From Zychaea mexicana (taxonomy: Eukaryota > Mucoromycota > Mucoromycetes > Mucorales > Lichtheimiaceae): a DNA stretch of 64,000 bases. Position numbers and translations under genes: made by a program. The stretch's first letter is position 1, and each line of letters begins with the position of its first letter. Below, piece after piece: positions 16,261 to 29,243 of the stretch. The stretch spans positions 426,539 through 490,538 of the forward strand of contig NW_026516685.1 of NCBI RefSeq assembly GCF_025766255.1, given 5' to 3'. The notes under the pieces were generated by a model. The model saw nothing but the letters and a program-made list of their open reading frames with translations. It was not told where the DNA came from and searched no databases.

Positions 16261-17188
16261 ATGTCTTCCAGTTCTTCTGCCCCGATCCCCATCACTAATG
16301 TCGAATCTCGTGTCGAATCGACCACCGTTCCCGAAGTTGTCGCAGAATCGTCGACAGCAGCAGCAGCAAAAGCTGGCAATCGCGGTCCGAGCTGGAGCAA
16401 TGAAGAGGATGTGTGGTTGTGTCAATCCTGGCTTGCCACCTCCACTCGTTCGTCAAAGGGCACCGATGTTCCCCTCCAAATATTGTGGGAGACTATCTAC
16501 AAAGATTTTCTTCAAAGAGGGGGAGATAAGGATGTACGAACTGGCCAGGGAGCCCTCTCGGGCCGCTGGGGTACCATCCAAAGAGAGGTGTCTAGATACT
16601 GCGGTTGTCTTGCAAAAGCTCTTGCGCGAAATAAAAGCGGAAACAACGAAGAAAATGAGGTTAGGGGATGCTAGTTTTCATAAACGATACGATACCAGTA
16701 CTGATGAATATATGGGAGTGAAGAAAGACTACGCAGTAACGCTGTATAAGAAAGCTGCGAAATCTGCTTGGAAGTTTCAACACTGTTACAATGAGCTTCA
16801 TGAGCAACCAAAGTTCAGTAACAAGTATGTCAATGTGACAAATCAAAGCGCACCTGAGTATGTGAAGCGCCCAATCGGTCGCAAGAAAGCCAAGGAGCAA
16901 GAGAAGGATGATGGAACGCGCAAGCGTAAATTGGACGAGGATCGCGCTCGATTGGCGAAGGCTGAAGAGGAGCATGTCCAGAACAGCCGCAGGCGCATCG
17001 AGCTCCAGGAGAAAATGAACGACGATGAAGTGATGCGAGAACAGCTCGACAGATACTCAGGAGCTGAACTCGAGTATTGGACGCTGAGAAAAGGCGAGGC
17101 TTTGGCCAATGCAAAGGCCAGAATCGCAAAAGCCATTGTCCAGGACGTAGAAGTTCAACAGACTACCGACGACGAAGTTGACGAGTAA
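16261..17188 (+). CDS. Harbinger SANT/Myb-like DNA-binding accessory protein
   Basis: PIF/Harbinger elements encode a second protein with a trihelix/SANT-like domain that binds the element ends and helps bring the nuclease to the nucleus. Model: 16261-16659 joined to 16724-17188, 287 aa. The 64-bp intron has a GTTAGG donor and an AAG acceptor preceded by TACTGAT, a good branch-point match, and it is phase 0. Exon 1 shows the W-EED-WLCQSW, ILWETIYKDF and RWGTIQREV helices with spaced Trp residues (about residues 40-115). Exon 2 continues with the conserved FQHCYNELHEQPKF segment, then a Lys/Arg-rich region (possible nuclear signal) and a charged coiled coil. An AATAAA lies just after the stop. 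The intron is inferred from the frame change and family pattern. Confidence 0.8.
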
Positions 17189-17225
17189 TAGAAAACAATA
17201 AATAAAAATTATCTTTTGTGTTTTA

Positions 17226-18602
17226 CTAGATCATATTGCCTTGGTGCTGCCACAAATGCTCAACGAGGTCGTTCTTCAGTTGATCGTGGACCGCAACATC
17301 CTTGATCTCATCATAGCGATTTAAGTATTCGCTCATGGTGTTTGGATCCCTGCGAACTGTCAAAATGGGCGCCGATCCAACACTTCGCAATACTTCGGCT
17401 TCGTTGTCATCAGCAACATCCTCTCCTGGATTGCAGCGCTGATCTTCAACAATCATGTTATGCAAGATTATGCATGCGCGCATAACCATTGACAGATCGT
17501 CGGGTTGCCATAGTCTTGCTGGGTGTCGAATCACAGCAAATCTACTTTGCAAGATCCCAAAGGCACGCTCGACATCCTTACGGTACGCTTCTTGCATACA
17601 GGCAAACAACTATATAAGTAGTTAGAGTTGCTGCTCTCCATATGCATTGTTAAAATTTACCTTTTTCTTCTTCTCAATCGGATGCGTGATTGAATCCATA
17701 AACGTAGCCCACGGCGGGTAAATACCATCAACTAAATAATAGCCTTTGGTGTAGTTGTGGCCATTTACAGAAAAGTTGACGGGCGACGTAACATCAGACG
17801 CCAGATCATCGAAGATGGGGGAACGCTGCAAGACATTGATGTCATTCAGCGTACCCGGGAGACCGAAGAACGCGTGCCAGATCCATGTTTCGAAGTCTGC
17901 TACAGCCTCAAGGATTACTGTAGCTTTCTTCTCTTTGCCTTGATATTGTCCTTTCCATCCGGCAGGACAGTTCTTCCATTCCCAATGCATGCAGTCCAAG
18001 GAACCGAGCATGCCAGGGAATCCGCGTTTTTCCGCCATATCAAGAAGCCGCTTTATATCATCCTCGTTTGGTGAGCGCAGGTATTCGTCACCAAAGATGC
18101 GGCTGATTGCCAAGCAGAAGCGCTTTAAGCACTCAAGAGCAGTGCTTGCACCTAGGCGAACATATTCGTCGGTCGCATCGGCAGATACGCCATATGCCAG
18201 TTGGCGAATTGCTGCCGTCGCTTTCTGCAGCGGTGTCAATCCAGGCGTATGAGCCGCGTCGTACTTCTGCGGAAAGAAGGCATCTTTCTGCTCCAATTCG
18301 CTTACGATCCGTTCGAAAAGCCGACGACTCATGCGAAAACGAGTACGGAACTTGTATTCCGGGTAAACAGGATTGTCGCCAAAATAGTCATTGTATAAAC
18401 GCCAATGACCTCCAACGCGATCGCGGTTAATGACGAGATGACCAGGAACAGAGCCTTTTCTGGGTTTTCTCACTTGATCGTCGTCTTGGTCATCAGCTGC
18501 AAAGATTCTCTGAAGACGCTCAACTCTGCGCTGACGTTGGCGTTCTTCCTCGATGTCTTCATCGAACATTTGTTTTAGGTTGCGAATATTTTGGCTTGAC
18601 AT
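17226..18602 (-). CDS. Harbinger DDE transposase/nuclease (HARBI1-like)
   Basis: DDE-superfamily nuclease that would cut and join the element ends. Exons 18602-17661 and 17609-17226, phase-0 intron with GTAAAT donor, 441 aa, within the family's usual range. The catalytic triad is complete: Asp203 in GSLDCMHW, Asp254 in LPGTLNDINVL and Glu328 in DVERAFG. The N-terminal part has the FRMSRRLFERIV helix and the TPLQKATAAIRQLAYG helix-turn-helix seen in PIF-type proteins, with a basic segment at about 20-50. No stop or frameshift interrupts it. The protein resembles plant-type PIF nucleases; whether that means horizontal transfer cannot be judged here. Confidence 0.92.
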
Positions 18603-18736
18603 TGTGAAATGAGTGGTTGAAGTAGAAAGAGCAGAGCAGTAAATTCAATAGCCAGTTTTAGAATAGCGCGACCGTTGGAAAAACCATGCCAATTCTATGG
18701 TCCTGCTAGGATAGCGGCGTTCCATTTTAGAAAAAT

Positions 18737-18761
18737 TTTAGAACGACCGTTGGAGATGCTC
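18737..18761 (-). repeat. Right terminal inverted repeat of Harbinger element
   Basis: Perfect 25-bp inverted copy of the left end, ending directly at the TTA duplication at 18762-18764. Confidence 0.93.
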
Positions 18762-18764
18762 TTA

Positions 18765-19787
18765 GATCAGTAATCGTAAGGCACAGTTACAGTGGAGGAT
18801 TACAGGACACGCGTTCAATAGTATGTACACAGATTTATTGCCTTTTAAAGTGGAGCAGTCGAGATGAGCTCTTGAACGAGAACTTAGATCCACTTTCTGA
18901 CTTCAATCTCTTCGACAGCAGCTTTTTTTGCTGACACTAAAGGCATTATTCTTCACCTCAAATAACCGATACACTTGCTATAATTTTCCTGATCTCAAGC
19001 ACAGCAGCAGTTGAACTTGACACCACGGACATTGTCTTTTATCATCATATCAGTACCAGATAAATGATACATTGCAAGGTCATTGATCTATTATGCATCC
19101 TCATAATGTATTTTTCCAGGAGCATGGAATGGTATATTACGTTATACATATTATTCTTGTCTTCCTCCAATAAACGCCTCTACTCACTACAGTATATGTA
19201 TGACGACTAAATTGTCAGTAGCTAATCCGTTTCCATTACTTTTGCTTGCTGCTATTATACGATACTACTACTCTCTTTTTCAAAATCCCTGTCCGCTGTG
19301 CTGCTAGTCTATCGCCTTGTTAACTAACAACGGACGGGAAATGCAGATCTAATACTTTGCTATCAGGTACATAATTGAGGAGAACGACGATATAGCAGCA
19401 ACTGACGTTTTCTACGGAAAGATGTGTGGTCGTAGGCATTCTTTAAGGTCCTATTCTATAAGAAATCTTCAACTATCTTTAGCATGGCTACATATTACTC
19501 GAAAGATCAAGGACGGTTCAATATCCAATGCTCCCCCTATTATGGTAGTCATTAGTGGGTAGCACACATGAAGATTGGGGCTGATCGGGAGCGTGCGCGC
19601 GTCATGGAACACAGTGTGAACACACAACAGTTCATGTATGACACGTACTTAAAAACTCAGAAACTATTGAAGCACTTTCGTACATTAGGGGAGTAGGGCC
19701 TTTCACTCTAGATACAAGAAAGCATATTCTACTCTGTATCATATACACAAGAACCCTCTCTTTTATCTCTCCCGCCCTTCTTACTCC
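18765..19787. other. Intergenic, upstream of HECT ligase gene
   Basis: Just over 1 kb of AT-rich DNA with no recognised gene. Together with 15777-16035 it forms the intergenic space between the divergent deubiquitinase and ligase genes, interrupted by the Harbinger element. Pyrimidine-rich tracts lie close to the ligase start. Confidence 0.5.
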
Positions 19788-22700
19788 ATGCACCGTACGC
19801 CAAAAAAAATAAAGCATCGTAGTCCTAATCATTCGCCATCCATGAGCGATCCACCAAGCTCTGTTGCTGATGCAGCATTGTGTTTTGCTGACTCGTCAGT
19901 CGCTGCTGCTGGTACCACCAGCAATAACAGGTCTCTAGCTTAATATATAGAGCATACCCTTTTTTTTATATCTCTTTCTCTCCTCCTCCATTCCTCCATC
20001 GAGTTGCCCTGAGCGGGTAGTGGGTGAATCGCTTTCAAAGGCCAAACAGTTTTTTACTGACACATATGGTTTCTGGTTTTTCTTTCTCTCTATTTCCTTC
20101 TACGTGATTTATATATATATATATATATATATAGGAGCTCTTCTGCTTTACCCGAAAGATACAGTCTACGAAGGCGTACGCAACCTAGTCCTACTATAGA
20201 AGATATGGTGCCGTCGTCATTGTCCGCAGCCGCAGCTACCACGACTAGCATCAATATCAGCGGAGATGATGACAGTGACAACAACAACAACAGCTGCGCA
20301 CCAGATAATGACAATAACAACACGATTCATCCAAACCAGAATGTTGGAGGCGCCAGGTATACATGTGGTTTTTATCATTTGTGTCAGTGGGCGGCGCGTG
20401 CATTTTGTTTGGGGAATTTGATGACGGGAGGCGTATGTGAGAGAAAGGCGTTATAAAAACCTGTTTTTGTCATACTTTCCAACATTATCAATTTTGCTGG
20501 TTTCTGTATGCGTTGTTTTCCTTTTGCCTCTTTCTCTCCCATTCACATAAATCATCTTTTCCTTCTTCTCTCTGCTCTATACGTTATGATTCCTAATCCA
20601 TTTTCTTTCATATGTGATATTGCTGGCTATAGTCGACCTTTGAAACGTAAGCAGCAACAAAGAGAATCAGACGCATCATCGTCAACTGCCGAAACAACAG
20701 CATCAACAGACGTGCATCATCAACGTGAAGACGGAAGTAGTGTCGTTGAAGAACCATATCAGCAACAACATCCAAACAAGAAGCGAAATAAGGGCAAAGG
20801 TAAAAGAACCAACGGTAGCAAGGACAAGAAGGTGACCATGTCTTCCAATGCACAAGGCTTGTCTTCTTCAGATATGATGGGTCTGGATGACGATAATCAT
20901 CACGAACAAGAACCTGGTGTGCGCAAGGGCAAAGAGAAAGCACTTGCTACTGCTGCTGATACTTCTGTACCCACCCACGTATTAATGCCAACAACGTCAG
21001 CAAGATTTGCTGCTGCTGCCACTAGTAGTGGCTGTAGCAGTGGTATTAGCAGTACCAGTAGTGACAGTACTAGGTAAATGTTGGGGTTGGCTTTGGGAAT
21101 AAAAATTCCTGCAAATAACTGAAAAACATTCGCCGCATGAAATAGATCAACTCCGCAAACGCATCAAATTCCAACACCTCATCGTCTTCGTCTAGAAACT
21201 GAGCGTGTCATTGATGATATGGCCGTAGCCGATACCCACCACCATCATCATCAAGAGCACAGCACCCCAATTCGACCACAAGACGCCGATACCGAAGTTA
21301 ATGAGGATGATGATCGACCTCCTCTTACTTCTGCAAGTCACTCTTTGGATTCCATTTTCCGAACAGCAGGAACAGCAGCACATACTGACGAGTCCGACTT
21401 TGATGACAGTATCTTCCGTATGCAATTTGATCTATTCGCAGGTGGTAGCAGCAGCTTATCCAGTCGATTTCGATCCATCCTCTCCAATTTGACCAACAAC
21501 AACAACGACAATGGATTTGGTATAACTAGTACTTCGCAAGTAGCTGCATTGCAAGAGCTATCTGAAATTCTATCCATCAGCAACGAAGATACCTTGATGA
21601 ACGTGTTTCCGTGTGACAGCTTTGTGCGCGAGCTGACGCGTATCTTGACCGATGAAGACGACGACAATGGCGATACTTCAGAAGCAGCTGTGCCGCACGA
21701 GCAAGATATTGCATTGCTGGATGAAGATGCCATGATTGCATTTGCGTTAAACAGTAGTGCTAGTCATCATAATGCTGGGACTATCGAGACAATGACGTTG
21801 GCTTGCCAGTGCCTGTCAAACCTGTTACATGTGATGCCTTCTGCAGGGTCCAGTATCTTGGCGCATGGTGCTATCGATGTTCTCTGTCAGAAACTAGAGC
21901 CGAGCGATTATATAGACTTGCCTGAACAAGCCTTATCCGTAACTATTATTCTTATATCATGAAGAAGGAAGGAAAAAATCATGTCGCTTAATTTACATAC
22001 TTACTCCGCAATAACTTTATACATGCGTCTCGTTTCAATTACAAGGTCCTGGAAAAATTGGCAGCCCAATTTCCTCGTGCAGTCGTTGAAGCCGGCGGGT
22101 TGAACGCTGCGCTCAAACATTTCCATTTCTTCACGATCCATCTCCAACGCAGTGCGCTCAAGACCGCCGCAAGCTGCTTTCAAAACATCGATGTTACTAG
22201 CAATACGTTTTCGTGCGTCATTGAAATCATTCCGACCTTGATTGAAACGCTCTCTTATCCGGACAACACAGTGGTGGACGACACGTGTTTATGTTGGTCA
22301 CGTTTGATTGAAAGTTGTTGTCGAGCGAACACTGCAAACAACAAGGACTACAGCCCTCTGGAACGTCTAGTGACAGCCGATCTGCTGGCGAAAATGGTTA
22401 GCTTGCTCCCTGTGCCTGGAAATGCAGGCGGTGTTGCTCGTCCGGCTGCTTTTGGTCACCTCTTGAAAATTTTTCGCTCGATTTCCAAACATTCGCCGCA
22501 TTTGAGTTACCAGCTCTTGGAGTTGGATATTGCTGGGCGATTTTATCAAATCATGACTGGGTCAGCGGCGATACCTAGCATCGATGATGGGGACTACGAC
22601 AATAGCAGTCGAGAACAAGGCATGATGTCATCCGGTAGTAGCAGCATAACGTTAAACAGCAAGTACCGCGACTCTATGCTGTCTATGATGGCTATTCTCG

Positions 22701-25700
22701 TCGATCTTTTACCTCCCTTACCAACAGGTAAACTGAAGCTCACATGTTGTTCCCCAGTTAACAATAATATAGTCTTAGCAAAGTATACTGATATATATAC
22801 TACCATTGTACATTAAAGAACTCCTTAGTCCCAACCGATTCTTGGACTCAGAGCCTGTGGCATTGCGTACTCGATCAGCAACGACTTCGAGTGACGAAGG
22901 CGTACCACCTCTTGTCAAGCGACGCACTATCTACTACCAGCAACAAAAAACTTATCAGCACAATAACACCATTAATCACCACCACCACCAAGCTGACATG
23001 CATGTACAATTGTTCAAGGCCAATCCAACCATTCTCAAACGTATTGGTGTGATCCTAGTACCTTTACTTACCGAAATATACACCAGCATTGCCAACCTGA
23101 CGCTACGAGAATTGGTCACCCACACATTGGTCAAATTGGTCTACTATGCCGAGCCAACTGCTCTGCGTACGATGATGCGTGGTGTCCCTTCGCTCTCAGC
23201 ATTTCTAGCCGATATTTTAGCGCAACAAGATCATGCGACGCTTGTGGTAGATGCATTGTATCAATCCGAGTTATTGATTAACAAGTTACCAGACGTCTAT
23301 GCCGATGCTTTTGAGATTGAAGGTGTGTTGCATGAGATCAACATTATTGCTAATACGTCGGTGGAAGATATCGCGACGACGACGACGGCGGCGGCGGTAG
23401 CATCATCACCATCATCAACAAACAATATGATCCATACTTCTTCCGTAGCCGTGTTGTTAAAACATCGACTTTCCTCCGGTTCAAAACAGCACCAAAGCAG
23501 CAGCAGCAGCAGCAATAGTGAAATTGGACTTGGTCAAGGCACAACGCGTAAATACGTCGTTTCGCTCGCACGAAACTGTGTACGTGTGTACAACAACTAC
23601 ATTTCGATGCAAGGAAACCGTCGTCTTTCTCGTTATTACCAACATCACGCAAGTCAACACTCTTCAGCGACATCACAAAAGCATCAAACACGACTGGAAA
23701 AATTACAATCCATTTCACAAAAGCTTCTGCGCGAGTGCAAAGACGGTGACAGCTCTACAACAGAATCAACAGCAAAAGCTGCGCTCGAGGAATTCCTGGC
23801 GTTTTTAAATGGAAGCACTATTGGAATCAGTGGATTCGAACTATCGCATTCGGGTATTATCGACGCACTCTTATCCTATTTGACAGCCAACAAGGGCTCG
23901 CTGGCTATACGTCGCAATGCCTTTGAGACCATCATTATGAAACAGCATCCGTCGGCATTAAAAACACTGATTGATCGTCTACAAGAATCATTGAATCGGT
24001 CAGAAGCGTTCCAAATTACGTTCCCGCTCAGTGCTTTCAATGATCCAACATATAATCCGATGAATGCACTCAACAGACGTATTCGTGTACGATTGAATGG
24101 TGAAGGGCCTCGGATACCGCTTGAACATCGCAATTTGGTGGCATCCGTACCGATTGCGGCGTGTCTCAAAGACTTGGAGGATTATCTCATGTCACGGATT
24201 GGAACATTGCGTACCCCGACAAGTTCTCAACAAGACGAAGAAGTTGATGCTTATACTGCGACTAATACTACAACTGGTAGTGGTAATCTGATTGATCGTG
24301 ATAACGAGGATGATAGCTCGGACGATGACGATGACGACGAATCCATCTGTGATCCAGAGATGGTGCACCCATTTGATGAAGAGCAGGGCATGGATACTGA
24401 TAATGAAGATGATTTGATGGAGTTGGAAAGGGTAAATGATGATTTTCTATTTTCCGGTGACATTTGATCTGCTGTAGTCAAGGGATAAGCTTACAGTTTT
24501 CGTTGTGTTCCTGTTTGACACTTTAAAAGAATGCTCTCACGAATAATAGCAGTAGTCCAACACCAGCCGCCAGCACCTCGTCCGCCCAAGCTCACCGTCA
24601 CACATTACCAACAGCTGCTACCACATCAGAGACGCATGGTGCGCAAGACAGAGTCACGGATCAGAGTAGTAGTAGTAGCAACGACAAACGTAGTGGTCAT
24701 TGGAAGATTCAATTCTACGTCAAAAACACACCTCTACCTGCACAGTCCACAATCTATGGTATCATCCATCAATTCGAACAAGCCAACAACCGGGCCGCCT
24801 GGATGCCATATTATCGACTGGACTACAAACTTGTATGGACGACGAGCGAAAATGGATGCGACACGACATCTCCAGAAGAGCAACAACCTGCTGAACTTGC
24901 CAACAATCCGACCTGTCTCAAAGCCCTTCAACTCTCTTCAGCTCTGTTTGTTCTGGTAACAGCAACGTCGACTGCTCTTGAGCAACAACAAAAGGGCGGC
25001 AATAGCAGTAGCTTGGTAAACATCCACAGTTTTGTCAATCGCAAACTGACGGGAAAAGTCTCAAGACAGCTCGAAGAACCATTGATTGTCGCAAGCAACT
25101 GTCTACCGAAGTGGACCCACTGGTTCATGCATCAATACCCATTCCTATTCCCCTTCGAAATCCGCTACCAGTTCTTACAGAGCACGTCGTATGGCTATCA
25201 TCGTCTGATGGCTCGCTGGCAGAGTCTACAGATGCGCAACAATACCAACCAACCAAGCAATCAACGAACAACGAGCAATACTGGTAGCTTACACACTGCT
25301 GAGCATCATCATCATCATTACCCGCACCTTGGCCTATCAATACTACGCGACGGATTTTCTTCTTCCTCACAGCAGCAACAACAACCACTATTTCATCGTG
25401 TTACACGATACAAGGCCAAAATTCCGCGCACGCATCTACTACAATCAACCACAAGAATCCTCGATCAATGTAATGGGTCTCATGCGACCTTGGAAGTCCA
25501 ATTCACGGGTGAAGAAGGCACAGGCTTGGGTCCTACATTGGAATTCTATGCTGCCATGTCTAAAGAATTTTGCAAGAAGTCACTCAATATGTGGCATGAC
25601 CATAGCGAGGAAGTGAAAGCCAAAGGGGATGTGTATGTCTCGACGAAATACGGTCTATTCCCTATGCCTACAAGTACTACTACTACTACTACTGTTGCCG

Positions 25701-26828
25701 ATAGCCGTCATCGGGATGCTCTTAAGCTGTTTCAAACTTTGGGTCACTTTGTCGCGAAAGCCATGGTGGATTTCCGAATGATTGACATGCCGTTCAGTCC
25801 TGCGTTTTTTAAGGTGTTGTTTTCTTCGCAACAACAACATGATCCATATGCTTTGGTCAAGGAGATTGATCCGGTGTTAAGCAAGTCGTTGGATGATCTC
25901 AGAGGTTATCTTGTTCAAAAGAAGTTATTGGAAGCGGATAAATCATTGGTAGGTTCTCTTTTGAAACTCCTTGTCCGAATGAGCGGATATACATCGACAT
26001 ATTGCTCAATGCTTTTCTTTTAGAACGAACCCAAAAAGATGGCAACTATGCAAGCAAGTGAAGTAAATGGTACTCGACTGGAAGATCTGTGCCTTGACTT
26101 TACTTTGCCGGGTCACCCTCACATTAAACTCAAGGTTTGTGTAATGAGCCCAACAAAATTCGCGCATGATTTCTTTATATCTGACGTTATTTTTTGCATG
26201 CAGGAGAACGGCGAGAATATACAAGTGACGATCAGGAACCTGGATGAATACCTGGATTTGCTTGTGGACAAGATGGTGGGATCGGGTGTAGCAGAGCAAA
26301 TGAACATGTTCCGTCAAGGTTTCAACCGTGTTTTCAATGTGGATGAACTCAAGGTGTTGACGCCCAATGAACTTGTTGCGTTGTTTGGCAACTCGGTTGA
26401 GGATTGGTCCTACCAAAGTATGTCTAGAATTGGATTGGAAAGAGGAAAAGGGAAGACTAACGTGTCTTTATTATTTTGCAGCTATATCTGATGCAATTCA
26501 TGCAGACCATGGATTCACCTCGGAAAGCGAAACAGTACAGAATCTACTGACGACGCTCGCAGAACTGAAGGAAGAAGAACGGCGCGACTTTTTACAATTC
26601 ACAACGGGCAGCCCTCGACTACCTATTGGTGGCTGGCAAGCGATGCGACCTGTGTTTACGGTGGTCAGAAAACATTGCGAGCCACCTTTGGTAGCAGACG
26701 ACTACTTACCCTCGGTTATGACGTGTGCCAACTATCTCAAGCTTCCGGACTACTCGAGCAAGCATGTACTACAACAACGGTTACTGAAATCTATGCGAGA
26801 AGGAAAGAATTGTTTCTTACTCTCATAA
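19788..26828 (+). CDS. UFD4: HECT-type E3 ubiquitin ligase, Ufd4/TRIP12 family
   Basis: Ligase of the ubiquitin-fusion-degradation type, which extends ubiquitin chains on proteasome substrates. Ten exons: 19788-19930, 20135-20356, 20633-21073, 21146-21938, 22046-22727, 22819-24431, 24530-25948, 26024-26134, 26204-26417, 26482-26828; all junctions are in phase, giving 1994 aa, about the length of human TRIP12 and longer than yeast Ufd4. The N-terminal 250 residues are low-complexity and basic. ARM/HEAT-like repeats follow (exons 4-6; PEQALS, VEAGGLNAALKHF). Then come acidic runs near 1400 and the conserved FYVKNTPLP/TIYGIIHQFE region. The HECT domain occupies the last about 370 residues (GEEGTGLGPTLEFY, TGSPRLPIGGW) with the catalytic cysteine in LPSVMTCANYLKLPDYSS, about Cys1961. 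The C-terminal small residues match the family. Intron 1 ends in a (TA)n run. Confidence 0.93.
20110..20133. repeat. (TA)n dinucleotide tract in intron 1 of HECT ligase gene
   Basis: Twelve TA units run directly into the AG of the 3' splice site, so length variation here would change the acceptor context. Confidence 0.8.
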
Positions 26829-27516
26829 TAAAAAAGTAGACATCTACGTACACACTGCGTTTATAAGCACGATAGCCTTACGGACTCGGTTACTCAAGAG
26901 AAAGAGGAACCGAGCCATTTTTCTTCCTCGGAAGGACGAAGATAAAGATAGCACATGAATTTCGGATGGCGTTTCAGGGGTGGTGAGCGTAAGCTTCCCT
27001 TGCACGTGCCTTGTTGCTATTGCAGCATAAATGTGCAGAAGAGAACACTTGGTCTGTGATCTCCTAGGCAACCAAGGCAAAGTGAGGTGGATAAGTAATC
27101 ACTATGCAAGCCCTAGAAACAAAAGGAACCATCCGGATGGGAATGAGCAAACGTTTTCGTAATAATAGATTTTTTGTGGGTTGGGCCGGTCCGAACGGCG
27201 ACAGCGGACAATCTCTGTTTAACCCCACACGTAAGTGAAAAACGCAATTGCACAAAGAGAAAGTCCGGCCCACCGCACGTTCTTTCTTTTTACGTCTTGC
27301 AAATCCCTCACTCGTTCCGCCGGTCTCACGCAAAGCTGCTTGCTTATTTGTTCCGTGGTGCTCCGACAAAAAAATCCCGACCCCGCATTCAATGATTTGA
27401 CGTACGCCGGCTCTTTTGCCTGACAATTTATAAAGTCCTGTGATATCTTCTCTTCTCCTTTTCTTTCTATCTTCTTTTTAACGCTATTTCTTTACAGTAA
27501 ATACACACAAAATAAT
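26829..27516. other. Intergenic, FBP1 promoter region
   Basis: No gene recognised. Contains a TATA-like element at 27429 and pyrimidine-rich stretches just before the FBP1 start codon. Confidence 0.5.
27429..27435 (+). promoter_or_regulatory. TATA-like box of FBP1
   Basis: TATAAAG lies 82 bp before the FBP1 ATG, followed by a CT-rich stretch where fungal transcripts often start. Inferred from position and sequence. Confidence 0.4.
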
Positions 27517-29243
27517 ATGCCCGAGACAAAGTTTGACGAAATTAAGGTCGGCCGTGGTGAGGATTTGGTTACTTTGACGCGTTGGGTTCTTGCCCAGCAA
27601 CAGGTAAGAACGATTCTTTTTCTTTATCCAACCAAAAGATGTTTGCATACGGGGTATCGATCGTTCACTAAACATTTCGTGTGTGTTATATAGCACTGCG
27701 AGGAAGCAACCGGTGATCTGACCCTGCTGTTGACTGCTATACAGTTTGGCTGTAAGTTTGTCGCTTCCAAGGTCAAGCAAGCTGGTCTTATCAATCTGTA
27801 AGTTGGTTTGGTTTGGGTGGAAGGAGGGGGAGTGAGAGGTACACGAATCATTTGCTGACCGTGAGAAACTATCGACTAGGCTGGGTTTGACGGGTGCTGC
27901 TAACGTACAAGGTGAAGACGTCAAGAAGCTCGATGTGTTGGCCAACGACATTTTCCGCAACGCTTTGATCGCTTCTGGCAAGGCTGCGATTCTCGTATCT
28001 GAAGAAGATGAAAACGCCATGGTGATCCAGGACAAGAACTTCCGGGGCAAGTACATCATCACGTTTGATCCTTTGGATGGTTCCTCCAACATTGACTGTG
28101 GTGTCTCCATTGGAACCATTTTCGGTATCTTCAAAGTTGTAAGTTCTTCTTTGTTTGTTTTGGGGTGGATCGTCACCGGTTCTTATGTAGGTAGTATACA
28201 TGACGGCAAGAAGGAGACTAAACATAAACCGCCCCTCTTTATGTTAGGCTGATCCCGAAAACCCCACCGAGAAGGATCTGTTGCGCAGTGGTCGTGAATT
28301 GATTGCAGCTGGTTACTGCATGTACGGTATGTAAGCTTGGGTGTGTGTGCTTGGGTGTGCAAGATACGGAAAGAAGAAAAAGGCCTTATACTGACTGACC
28401 ATGGGGGACATCTTCTTTATGATAGGCTCATACTGTGAAATGATTTTGGTAAGCGGCTCGTGAAAAAATGGTTTTCACATGGTCAAAGCACGCATTGACA
28501 TGGCACGGCGTATTCACCCGATTATTTTTTTTGCTCTATTCTGGATTACTTTTTAGTCTGTTGGTAATGGCGTCAATGGTTTTACTTTGGATCCAGCCAT
28601 CGGTGAGTTCATCATGACCCACCCTGACGTAAGTATCTGAAGGAATGCGGAGGAACAGCACTTCGTTTTAGTGTGTTTCTGGTTGGCTTTTATACGTTCC
28701 GTGGGCGTTAGTGTGTGTATGTGTGAGGATCAAATAGACTCAGCAGTGTATGCTTGTAGATCAAATTGCCACCCCGAGGCAAGATTTACTCTGTCAACGA
28801 AGGAAACTACAAGCACTTTGACGAACCTTCCAAGAAGTACGTTGATGCCGTCAAGCAAAAGTACAGCGCTCGTTATGTCGGCTCCATGGTCTCCGATATT
28901 CACCGAACCTTGTTGTATGGTAAAGTATATTCTCCATTGTGGTTACACAAAGGCTTCAAGCATGATACGTGCCATTCCTATATACATTGTATACTCACTG
29001 CCACTGGTAAAAATAGGTGGCATCTTTGGTTACCCTGCTGACGCCAAATCTAAGCGTGGAAAGCTTCGTATTCTGTATGAAGTCTTCCCCATGGCCTTCT
29101 TGATTGAACAGGCTGGTGGTAAGGCGTCTACTGGCACAATGAACGCTTTGGATATCATTCCTGAGCACATTCACGACCGATCCGGTATTTGGTTGGGCTC
29201 AAAGGAAGATGTTGAGGAATTGGAATCGTTCTACAAGCAGTAA
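27517..29243 (+). CDS. FBP1: Fructose-1,6-bisphosphatase
   Basis: Hydrolyses fructose-1,6-bisphosphate to fructose-6-phosphate, the committed step of gluconeogenesis, in the cytosol. Eight exons: 27517-27603, 27694-27797, 27880-28138, 28248-28326, 28426-28448, 28557-28628, 28760-28919, 29017-29243, giving 336 aa, the standard length. The metal-binding [10 protein letters not shown] motif starts at about Asp127. [14 protein letters not shown], the [19 protein letters not shown] substrate loop and EQAGGKAS near the end are all present. Exon 5 is 23 nt. The N-terminal extension is short and lacks the Ser-rich cAMP-dependent phosphorylation site known in yeast Fbp1, so regulation by that route is doubtful. 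In yeasts the gene is glucose-repressed, but I cannot see the sites here. Confidence 0.97.

Larger units (their letters stand above)
16036..18764. mobile_element. Complete PIF/Harbinger DNA transposon with TTA target-site duplication
   Basis: The element spans 16039-18761 (2,723 bp) and is flanked by TTA at 16036-16038 and 18762-18764, the 3-bp duplication typical of this superfamily. The termini are 25-bp perfect inverted repeats. Inside them the decamer CCAACGGTCG recurs in inverted orientation near both ends (16047, 16101; 18669, 18744), a likely transposase-binding array. Two convergent genes are carried: a SANT/Myb-like protein (plus) and a DDE nuclease (minus), with 37 bp between their stop codons. 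Both are open and spliceable, so the copy looks recent and potentially autonomous. Confidence 0.93.

Noticed and set aside
16660..16676. 17-nt intron (GTTAGG to CTAG) in the Harbinger SANT-like gene
   Set aside because: Too short to splice and out of frame; the 64-bp intron with a TACTGAT branch point keeps the frame and the family motif.
24531..24959. 142-aa plus frame within the HECT gene
   Set aside because: Off-frame to exon 7, which continues the ligase from the AAT codon at 24530 in correct phase.
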